Origin: Methanomassiliicoccaceae archaeon
GTDB lineage: Archaea; Thermoplasmatota; Thermoplasmata; Methanomassiliicoccales; UBA472
Assembly: GCA_016919565.1 (NCBI GenBank)
Contig: JACXTO010000111.1
Location: 1-5,444 of the forward strand
DNA length: 5,444 nt
Reading direction: 5' to 3'
Both the position numbers and the translations under genes were made by a program. The notes under the pieces were generated by a model. That model worked only from the letters and a program-made list of their open reading frames with translations, made no database searches and was not told where the DNA came from. Position 1 is the stretch's first letter, and the number at the start of each line of letters is the position of its first letter. Shown here one piece after another: positions 1 to 4,932 of this stretch.

Positions 1-365
1 AAGTTGGGGGTCACGACGGCAGAGATGTCATTCTCGGCCACCAATCCCTCGAAGCGCTTCAGGAAGTCCTCTGAAAGGCCTGTCGTGCCAACGACGCAAT
101 TGACGCCAAGGCCCGGGACGCGCAGCAGGTTCTGCTCCGCGGCTGAAGCGCTCGTCGCATCCAGATAGACGTCGGCATTGGCGAGCGCCTCGGCGATATG
201 GTCCGTTCCGAAGGCAAGGACGCCCGGCGCGATCTCCCCTCCCGCGTGCCCTCCTGCCTGGGAAACGATGCCGGCCACAAGCTGCATGTCCTTCTGCTGC
301 CTGACGCTGTTGCATATCAAGGAGCCAAGGCGACCTGTCGCCCCTCCCACTACTACTCGTATCAT
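1..365 (-). CDS. dapB: 4-hydroxy-tetrahydrodipicolinate reductase, N-terminal part (cut by window edge)
   Basis: DapB reduces the product of DapA with NAD(P)H to tetrahydrodipicolinate, the second committed step of the diaminopimelate/lysine pathway in the cytoplasm. The first 121 residues are visible. The protein opens with a beta strand and the dinucleotide-binding glycine motif GGATGRLG (residues 7-14), continues through a Rossmann fold with VYLDATSASAAEQNL (66-80), the position of the DapB D-x-T segment, and has the family's VVGTTGLS (91-98). It breaks off at TPN (119-121), where the family's NFS motif begins; the catalytic His/Lys region lies outside. ATG at 363-365 is chosen because GAGGTGA (371-377) sits 5 bases upstream and the glycine motif is close behind. 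It follows dapA by 26 bases with no promoter between, so the two are surely one operon. The open frame has no stop before the left edge. Confidence 0.93.
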   Translation of the reverse strand, partial: MIRVVVGGATGRLGSLICNSVRQQKDMQLVAGIVSQAGGHAGGEIAPGVLAFGTDHIAEALANADVYLDATSASAAEQNLLRVPGLGVNCVVGTTGLSEDFLKRFEGLVAENDISAVVTPN

Positions 366-370
366 TAGTC

Positions 371-377
371 TCACCTC
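371..377 (-). promoter_or_regulatory. Ribosome binding site of dapB
   Basis: On the minus strand GAGGTGA lies 5 bases before the ATG of dapB, within the 26-base gap after the dapA stop. It matches the archaeal 16S 3' end well and fixes the dapB start. Confidence 0.75.
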
Positions 378-391
378 ATCTGTCGTAGACG

Positions 392-1270
392 TCACTTGGG
401 GACGAGTCCGATCTGGGCTAGGGTCTTCCTCAGGACCTCCAGGTTCGCTGGCTCCATTTCGCATAACGGGAGACGGAACGCTCCGGATGGTCTGCCCATC
501 AGTCTCAACGCTGTCTTCGCCGGGATCGGATTGGTCTCGATGAACAGGTTGTTGAACAGGTCGAGCAAATGGAAATGCTGCTTCCTCGCCGCGGCCCAAT
601 CGCCGTCCATGGCGCTGTGGACCATGCCGCACACCTCCTTAGGCGCGACGTTCGAGGCCACGGAGATCACGCCATTTCCACCGAGGGACATCATCGGGAA
701 GGTCATGGCATCGTCCCCTGACATGACGCTGAACCCCTTCGGCGCCTTGGCCAGGATCGCCATTATCTGTCCGATGTTGCCGCTGGCTTCCTTCACCCCG
801 ATGATGTTCGAGTGCTCGGCCAGCTTCAGAGCCGTGCCGGGCAATATGTTGGAGCCGGTCCGGCTCGGGACGTTGTAGATGATTATAGGTATTTCTGCAG
901 CGTCCGCAATCGTCTCGTAATGCTTGATGATGCCTTTCTGCGTCGGCTTGTTGTAATAGGGCGAGATGGAGAGGATGGCCTTCGCTCCCATGTCCTTGGC
1001 GCCCTTGGTCAAATGGATGGCTTCCTGGGTCGAGTTGCTTCCCGCGCCCGCTATCACCTTGGCGCGCTTCACTTGGTCCAGAACGATCTCTATGACCCTC
1101 AAGTGCTCCTTGTGGCTCATCGTGGCGGATTCGCCCGTGGTTCCGCAGGGCACGATGTAATCGATGCCGGCCTTCTCCTGCAATGAGACCAGCTCCCGAA
1201 GCCCTTCCTCGTCAAGCTCTCCCTTCGGCTTGAAGGGGGTTACCAGCGCTGTCGCGCATCCCTGGATCAT
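392..1270 (-). CDS. dapA: 4-hydroxy-tetrahydrodipicolinate synthase
   Basis: DapA condenses pyruvate with aspartate semialdehyde, the entry step of the diaminopimelate/lysine pathway. The 292-residue protein has the normal family length and a complete TIM-barrel aldolase signature: GTTGES (43-48) with the paired threonines T44/T45, YYNKPTQKG (105-113) with Y106, YNVPSRTG (132-139) with catalytic Y132 and carboxylate-binding R137, GVKEASGN (158-165) with Schiff-base lysine K160, and SGDDAM (184-189). Lysine-site positions known from E. coli are also present (S48, A49, H53, H56, N79, E83, Y105), so feedback inhibition is plausible. Related aldolases (N-acetylneuraminate lyase, KDG aldolase) share the fold, but dapB next door and the paired threonines favour DapA. 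ATG at 1268-1270 directly follows the regulator's TAG stop, and a strong ribosome site lies inside the end of that gene, so translation is probably coupled. Confidence 0.96.
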   Translation of the reverse strand: MIQGCATALVTPFKPKGELDEEGLRELVSLQEKAGIDYIVPCGTTGESATMSHKEHLRVIEIVLDQVKRAKVIAGAGSNSTQEAIHLTKGAKDMGAKAILSISPYYNKPTQKGIIKHYETIADAAEIPIIIYNVPSRTGSNILPGTALKLAEHSNIIGVKEASGNIGQIMAILAKAPKGFSVMSGDDAMTFPMMSLGGNGVISVASNVAPKEVCGMVHSAMDGDWAAARKQHFHLLDLFNNLFIETNPIPAKTALRLMGRPSGAFRLPLCEMEPANLEVLRKTLAQIGLVPK

Positions 1271-1693
1271 CTATTCACCTCCGAAATGCTCTTTCAGTAT
1301 CAAGCGGGTCCGGGTCGACTGCACGTTGTCGAAACGGCGGATCCTCTCGATTATCTCGTTCAGTTGCGGCGAGGACGTGACGTCGATTATTGCAACGATG
1401 TCCTCCTCACCGGTGACTTCGAAAACCTCAGAGACTCCATCGAATTTCGCAATAGAGCTAGCGATCTCGGAGGTGTTGACGTTCACGTCTATCTTGACCT
1501 CGATGATGGCTTTCACGTTCTTGCTGCTGGTCTTGATGGTGAAGCTTTGAATGACCCCTTCTTCGAAGAGCTTCCGGACGCGGCTGCGGATGGTTCCCTC
1601 CGAGACCTTGAGCTCGTCGGCGATCTCCACAAATGGTCGTCTGGAATCCTTTTTCATTATCTCTATGATCCGTTCGTCGAGATGATCGATCAT
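1271..1693 (-). CDS. Lrp/AsnC-family transcription regulator
   Basis: This 140-residue protein has the two-part layout of the Lrp/AsnC family. An N-terminal winged helix-turn-helix covers about 1-52 (LDERIIEIMKKDSRR, then EIADELKVSEGTIRSRVRKL at 23-42 with the recognition helix). A RAM ligand-binding domain covers about 60-138, with alternating strands and helices and the TGEEDIVAIIDV segment (94-105) typical of the dimer and effector-binding region. Such proteins form dimers or octamers and bind amino acids. The gene is immediately followed by dapA and dapB, so the natural inference is that it senses lysine or a related amino acid and controls this operon, like LysM in Sulfolobus; the ligand cannot be read from sequence. 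ATG at 1691-1693 is preceded by a G6 run (1700-1705) 6 bases upstream. A BRE/TATA and an inverted repeat lie further upstream and suggest autoregulation. The length is slightly short for the family but complete. Confidence 0.92.
   Translation of the reverse strand: MIDHLDERIIEIMKKDSRRPFVEIADELKVSEGTIRSRVRKLFEEGVIQSFTIKTSSKNVKAIIEVKIDVNVNTSEIASSIAKFDGVSEVFEVTGEEDIVAIIDVTSSPQLNEIIERIRRFDNVQSTRTRLILKEHFGGE
1275..1282 (-). promoter_or_regulatory. Ribosome binding site of dapA inside the end of the regulator gene
   Basis: The minus-strand sequence GGAGGTGA lies 4 bases before the dapA ATG and encodes the final Gly-Gly-Glu of the upstream Lrp-family regulator. The site is an almost perfect anti-16S match and supports one polycistronic message. 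Confidence 0.8.
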
Positions 1694-1726
1694 TAATTTC
1701 CCCCCTTTCGCGAGATATACTCACTT

Positions 1727-1753
1727 TTCGTATTCTTTCTAAGGATAAACGAA
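1727..1753. promoter_or_regulatory. Imperfect inverted repeat, candidate operator of the Lrp-dapA-dapB operon
   Basis: The 27-base element has outer arms TTCGTNT and ANACGAA around a less symmetrical, A+T-rich centre (6 of 7 outer arm positions pair). It begins 7 bases downstream of the TATA candidate and would cover the predicted start of transcription near 1737. A regulator bound here would block initiation, the usual way archaeal Lrp proteins repress their own genes. The sequence and position are seen; binding by the neighbouring regulator is inferred. Confidence 0.45.
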
Positions 1754-1759
1754 GAATAT

Positions 1760-1773
1760 TATTTAACGTTTAC
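1760..1773 (-). promoter_or_regulatory. BRE/TATA promoter of the Lrp-dapA-dapB operon
   Basis: The minus strand reads GTAAAC then GTTAAATA. Against archaeal consensus (RNWAAW then TTTAWATA) this is 5 of 6 and 7 of 8 matches, in the most A+T-rich part of the window and between two genes. Transcription would start about 25 bases downstream, near 1737, giving a leader of roughly 44 bases that includes the G-rich ribosome site. A second TATA-like sequence, GTATATCTC at 1712-1720, lies closer to the gene and would give a nearly leaderless message. Confidence 0.6.
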
Positions 1774-1792
1774 GAGAACGCGCACCTACGAG

Positions 1793-1801
1793 AGAAATAA
1801 A
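1793..1801 (-). terminator. Possible T-rich terminator after the DUF5788-like gene
   Basis: About 20 bases after the stop codon of the preceding gene the minus strand reads CTTTATTTCT, without a hairpin. Archaeal transcription often ends at short T-rich stretches like this. The run is interrupted, so this is a weak call supported mainly by its place between two transcription units. Confidence 0.25.
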
Positions 1802-1820
1802 GCCGGGAATCAACCAACGA

Positions 1821-2264
1821 TCAGGTGACCTTCTTGACGAAGCTCAGCCAACGGCGTTCATCCTGGACCCGGTCCATCATCGCCTTCGCCAGAATCGGGG
1901 CGTTCGCGCCTTTGGCCTTTCGGATGTCGTCCACGCCCCGAAGCAGTCCGCAGATCTCGTCAAGGAGCATGTGAGCCTCCCCCTTCGTCATCTGCCTCTG
2001 CTGCAACTCCTTCTCCAGCTTCCGGGCCTTGGCGTCCAGCGCGTCCGCGAGGGCCATCGCTCCCTGGACATCCTCGGGGCTAGGGTTCTCCTTCATGACG
2101 AACTGGAAGATTACATCCCTCAGGGGGATCTTCTCGCCATCCAGCCACTCCTGCTCCGGAATGAACTTCCCGAGCCAGTATAGGAGGGAATGGAGCCGGC
2201 TGAGGATCTTATGGCGGTCATTCTCCGTCAGGGGGTTCCGGTCCGAGTCCCATTTGTCGGTCAT
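1821..2264 (-). CDS. Uncharacterised archaeal protein resembling DUF5788
   Basis: This 147-residue soluble protein has no signal peptide and no membrane segment. Its pattern resembles the archaeal family DUF5788, known mainly from haloarchaea and other euryarchaea: a helical start, then LGKFIPEQEWLDGEKIPLRD (31-50; the family has an IP motif followed by G-x-x-x-x-LR), a charged helical middle ending in KARKLEKELQQRQMTKGEAHM (about 79-99, coiled-coil-like), an EICGLLRGVDDIRK segment (103-116), and a C-terminal RRWLSFVKKV close to the family's RWxxFLK ending. No catalytic motif is visible and the function is unknown. It starts 9 bases after the gfcR stop, with only a weak AAGTGA ribosome site that overlaps that stop, which suggests co-transcription and coupled translation. 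The family name is from memory of its conserved pattern, so it is less certain than the gene itself. Confidence 0.75.
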   Translation of the reverse strand: MTDKWDSDRNPLTENDRHKILSRLHSLLYWLGKFIPEQEWLDGEKIPLRDVIFQFVMKENPSPEDVQGAMALADALDAKARKLEKELQQRQMTKGEAHMLLDEICGLLRGVDDIRKAKGANAPILAKAMMDRVQDERRWLSFVKKVT

Positions 2265-2273
2265 ATTGGCCGT

Positions 2274-2915
2274 TCACTTGTATGGGAACGATCTCAATGG
2301 CCCGCCGCCCAATATCGTCCCGCCCATGGATCGGGCACGGATGATCGCGCGCAGCGGTACATCGTCCACCTCGTTCTGGCTGCTCTTGTTGATTATCACG
2401 AGCATGAGGATGGGGTCCCCTCCCTCCGCTCGGATGTCCTTGATCGCTTCCTGCGCCGTCGCCCCGGTGGAGAGCACATCGTCGATGATGACCACCTTCT
2501 TCCCTTTCACGCTGGCATAGTTGCCGCTTATGGAGCCGCCCATCTTCCCCCGGTCTATCGAAGGCTTGTAGATCGCCAGCTCAACGTCAAGCATCTCCGA
2601 CACGAAGGTCGCGAAGCTGACGCCGTTGACGGCGATGCCCATGACGACATCCACGTCCTTCTCGCCCTTGGAGACCTCCTCAACGATGATGTCCGCGAGC
2701 AGTTCGCTCATCATGGCGATGCGGCTTCCGAACACCCCGATACTGCGCCAGCCTATCTTGATGTCGCTCGGTGGGAGGGTGCTCTCCATCCCCTCCTCCA
2801 GTAGATAGCGCACGGTATCGATGGAAAGGTGCAGCTCGTCCCCAATCTCCCTCTCGTTCAAGCCCCTCTCTTTGTATTCGAGAGCCCTCTTGGCAAGCAT
2901 CTTGACATCTACCAT
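2274..2915 (-). CDS. gfcR: GfcR-type regulator: helix-turn-helix fused to a PyrE-like phosphoribosyltransferase domain
   Basis: The 213-residue protein starts with a helix-turn-helix (about 5-42; NEREIGDELHLSIDTVRYLL at 20-39), followed by a type I phosphoribosyltransferase domain (about 58-205). The PRPP-binding loop VVIIDDVLSTGAT (141-153) is intact. The segment preceding it (YKPSIDRGKMGGSISGNYASV, 116-136) differs from true orotate phosphoribosyltransferase, where a K-x-x-K-x-H-G loop supplies catalytic residues; here the second lysine and the histidine are missing. This layout, including the NYASVKGK stretch, fits the archaeal family once annotated as PyrE-like and renamed GfcR after a haloarchaeal activator of sugar-degrading genes. 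It probably binds DNA in response to a phosphorylated metabolite rather than making OMP, but the target in this organism is unknown. ATG at 2913-2915 has only a weak GTGATG ahead of it, so a short or absent leader is possible. A DUF5788-like gene follows 9 bases later. Confidence 0.85.
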   Translation of the reverse strand: MVDVKMLAKRALEYKERGLNEREIGDELHLSIDTVRYLLEEGMESTLPPSDIKIGWRSIGVFGSRIAMMSELLADIIVEEVSKGEKDVDVVMGIAVNGVSFATFVSEMLDVELAIYKPSIDRGKMGGSISGNYASVKGKKVVIIDDVLSTGATAQEAIKDIRAEGGDPILMLVIINKSSQNEVDDVPLRAIIRARSMGGTILGGGPLRSFPYK

Positions 2916-2946
2916 TTCATCACGAAATCAAAAACCATACTTCATG

Positions 2947-2960
2947 CCTTAATGATTTGC
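2947..2960 (-). promoter_or_regulatory. Weak candidate promoter of gfcR
   Basis: In the 136-base gap before gfcR the minus strand reads GCAAAT (a full match to the BRE consensus RNWAAW) followed by CATTAAGG, a poor TATA box. Transcription would begin near 2926, giving a leader of only about 10 bases, which fits the weak ribosome site. The rest of the gap holds a T5 run (2930-2934 region) and short inverted repeats too weak to call. Confidence 0.3.
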
Positions 2961-3051
2961 ATTTCCAGTGCGGATGATGCTGGACGCACATCGAAGGTCC
3001 CTCCGGGAGGATGTAATAAGACGCGACTTTCTTTGCTGGTGCGGCAAATGG

Positions 3052-3954
3052 TCAGTCGCCCCGTCGCTCCAGACCCCTGACCAGCATCCATAAGTTCCGA
3101 TTCACCGGCACGGATATGCCTCTCTCTCCAGCCCTCCGGACTATCTCGCCGGTGATCTCGTCGATCTCGGTGCGCTTCCCACGCTCCAGGTCCTGCAGCA
3201 TGGACGAGCGGTTCAGTGCCGTCGCTCTCATGACCTCCCTCACCTTCGCGAACGGATCTCCGGCAGGCAATCGCACCCCGATTGCCTGGGCTACCGCCGC
3301 AGCCTCGCTGCATGCGAGCTGTGAGATACCGAGAACGCCCTCGCTGCTCAGGATCTCGCCATTCTGCCATTTCAGGATCGCCGTCAACGGGTTGATGGAA
3401 GCGTTGATGATCCCCTTCATCCACAGCTCCCCCTCGACGTTGGCATCCGACCTGGCTACGAACCCCGCCTGATCGAACAGGTCCGCCGCCTCCTTCGATA
3501 GCTCCGAGTTATGCGCGAGATGCCCGAACACGGTGTCCCCCTTTCCGGCATAGAGGACCCTCCCCGGTCCGATCAAGGTGGCGCCCATCGAAGTGGCGCC
3601 CATCACTGCCTTGTCTGGCAGTGCCTTCCTGAACTGATCCAGGTTGGTCAGCCCGTTCTGGAGGGAAATGACGAGACGCGCCTTCCTGGCCATTCTAGCC
3701 AGTGCCTCCAAGGCCGCTTCGGTATCATAGGCCTTCACCGTAACGAAAATGATCTCGGGCTGCGGGACATCCTCAAGGTCGACATGCGTTTCGACCGCGA
3801 AAGTCCCATCGACCAGCCCCTCGATCCTCAATCCGGATTCCTTGATCGCCAGGGCGTTCCCCGGCCTCACCACCAAGTGGACCTCATGCCGTTTCGACAG
3901 GAGGGCGCCGACCACGCTGCCGAGGGCTCCCGCCCCGAAGATCAGGATCCGCAT
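3052..3954 (-). CDS. panE: 2-dehydropantoate 2-reductase (ketopantoate reductase)
   Basis: PanE reduces ketopantoate to pantoate with NAD(P)H, an early step of coenzyme A synthesis that archaea share with bacteria. The 300-residue protein has the normal length and both domains. The N-terminal Rossmann fold begins with ILIFGAGALGS (3-13). Residues matching known E. coli functional positions are present: K74 in VTVKAYDT, N100 in SLQNGL, the catalytic lysine K180 and N184/N188 in WMKGIINASINPLTA (178-192), N198 in WQNGE, S251 in RSSMLQD, and E264 in KRTEIDEI. ATG at 3952-3954 is preceded by AGGAG at 3 and again at 10 bases; the nearer copy overlaps the stop of the upstream repair gene, 6 bases away, so these genes are co-transcribed. 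Other archaeal ketopantoate reductases are feedback-inhibited by coenzyme A; that cannot be judged here. No pantoate kinase or panB gene is in the window. Confidence 0.95.
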   Translation of the reverse strand: MRILIFGAGALGSVVGALLSKRHEVHLVVRPGNALAIKESGLRIEGLVDGTFAVETHVDLEDVPQPEIIFVTVKAYDTEAALEALARMARKARLVISLQNGLTNLDQFRKALPDKAVMGATSMGATLIGPGRVLYAGKGDTVFGHLAHNSELSKEAADLFDQAGFVARSDANVEGELWMKGIINASINPLTAILKWQNGEILSSEGVLGISQLACSEAAAVAQAIGVRLPAGDPFAKVREVMRATALNRSSMLQDLERGKRTEIDEITGEIVRRAGERGISVPVNRNLWMLVRGLERRGD

Positions 3955-3960
3955 GTTCTC

Positions 3961-4932
3961 CTAGCTCCTGTTCTCTTTCCTGGCGATCTCGCCGCAGCGG
4001 ATATGGGCAAGGCGCAGAGGCTCCGGTACGCCCTTGATCATCAGCCTTTCGCAGATGTCTACCGCTGTTTCCAGCGATATCCTGTTCCCGACCGACACGT
4101 AGGTCTTCGTCCTGCCTTTGGGATGCAGTTGCCAACCGATCGAACGACCGTTCAGACTTACGGGTGCCCTGGATCCTTCTCCTTCCACCTTTCCTTGGAG
4201 CAAGCTCTTGGCCGCCCCGACGGTCGGGATATCCAGGCAGACGCCCACCTGGCAGGCGATGCCGAACCCTCTCGGGTGCAGGCGTCCTTGGCCGTCTATC
4301 AGGTAGACGGTGGTTCCATCATCGTCGATCAGATGCCTCAGCAGCGGCAGCTCGCGGTAGCCCAAGTATGACGGGATGTAAGGGAATCTTGCCTCGGCGC
4401 TGAAATCCCGCTCCTCCACCACCTTGAGGTCATCAAGCCTCATCTTGACCAAGCTGGCATGCCCGACCGCCCCTTGATAGGCGACGTCCAATCCCGCTAT
4501 GAATTCCGGCCTGGAGAAATCGTCCTCATCCGAGATCAAGCCCCGCAATCTCTGCTGTTCCTCGGCCAGTTCCTTAAGTATCGGAGCGATCTTGAACGCC
4601 TTGAATCGCGCCCGCTCGAAGTCCTCTACCTGGCCGTCGGCGATCTTGACGCCCTCGGACCGCAGGAGGCTGATCTTCTTCTCCGCGCCCTTGCCATGAC
4701 CGGCGTACCAGCCCGTCCTACCATCGCCATAGACGATCCGGTGGCAGGGCACCGTGAACGGCCTGGAGAAGTTGCTGGCGAGGACCGTCCCGACCGCCCT
4801 TGAGGCCTTGACGTCCCCCAATGCCTTTGCTATATCGCCATAGGTGGAGACCATCCCTTTGGGTATCTGGGCAGCGGCCTCGAATATCAGGTGGTTCAGG
4901 TCCACGTCATTGCAGGTAACGGATGCGCACAC
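3961..4932 (-). CDS. Bifunctional DNA repair protein: O6-alkylguanine-DNA alkyltransferase fused to endonuclease V
   Basis: The 323-residue protein joins two repair activities. Residues about 10-97 form the C-terminal domain of O6-alkylguanine-DNA alkyltransferase, with IPKGMVSTYGDIAKALG (23-39), the arginine finger in ASRAVGTV (R45), the alkyl-accepting cysteine C63 in VPCHRIV, and the lesion-pocket segment TGWYAGHGKG (73-82). The usual N-terminal half of the transferase is absent. Residues about 115-320 form endonuclease V, which nicks DNA near deoxyinosine: metal and substrate residues are visible as D149 in AGLDVAY, the YIPSYLGYRELP motif (185-196) with Y185 and E194, D213 and H219 in DGQGRLHPRG, K242 in AAKSLL and H310 in LRLAHI. 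A fusion of this type was shown to have both activities in Ferroplasma acidarmanus. Start is GTG at 4930-4932, chosen for GAGGGAGGGG 6 bases upstream; it overlaps the preceding gene by 26 bases. A second in-frame GTG (4903-4905) has no ribosome site. Confidence 0.95.
   Translation of the reverse strand: MCASVTCNDVDLNHLIFEAAAQIPKGMVSTYGDIAKALGDVKASRAVGTVLASNFSRPFTVPCHRIVYGDGRTGWYAGHGKGAEKKISLLRSEGVKIADGQVEDFERARFKAFKIAPILKELAEEQQRLRGLISDEDDFSRPEFIAGLDVAYQGAVGHASLVKMRLDDLKVVEERDFSAEARFPYIPSYLGYRELPLLRHLIDDDGTTVYLIDGQGRLHPRGFGIACQVGVCLDIPTVGAAKSLLQGKVEGEGSRAPVSLNGRSIGWQLHPKGRTKTYVSVGNRISLETAVDICERLMIKGVPEPLRLAHIRCGEIARKENRS

Noticed and set aside
28..315. Minus-strand 95-codon frame inside dapB
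   Set aside because: It is the shifted frame of dapB; the true frame carries GGATGRLG and VVGTTG and a proper start with ribosome site.
1694..1820. Possible riboswitch or small RNA in the leader before the Lrp-dap operon
   Set aside because: The predicted leader is only about 44 bases, too short for a lysine riboswitch, and no extended paired stems are visible.
2190..2804. Plus-strand open frame of 204 codons opposite gfcR
   Set aside because: It is antisense to a gene with clear PRPP-loop and HTH motifs; the product is a low-complexity mix of R, H, D and A without a family.
2968..2989. Inverted repeat GTGCG / CGCAC with a 12-base loop
   Set aside because: Only five pairs with a large loop and no T-run next to it; too weak for a terminator or structured RNA.
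3000..3010. Palindrome with five-base arms in the gap upstream of gfcR
   Set aside because: Arms are separated by one base, so it cannot make a hairpin with that stem, and it is short enough to occur by chance. A regulator site is possible but unsupported.
2942..3424. Minus-strand 160-codon frame ending in the gap before gfcR
   Set aside because: It is a shifted frame of panE running into the gap; composition is unlike a folded protein and no ribosome site is evident.
3511..4371. Long plus-strand open frame of 286 codons crossing the panE and AGT-EndoV boundary
   Set aside because: It lies opposite two strongly supported genes, spans their junction, and its product is rich in P, Q, R and H with no recognisable family. 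It is a by-product of G+C-rich codon use.
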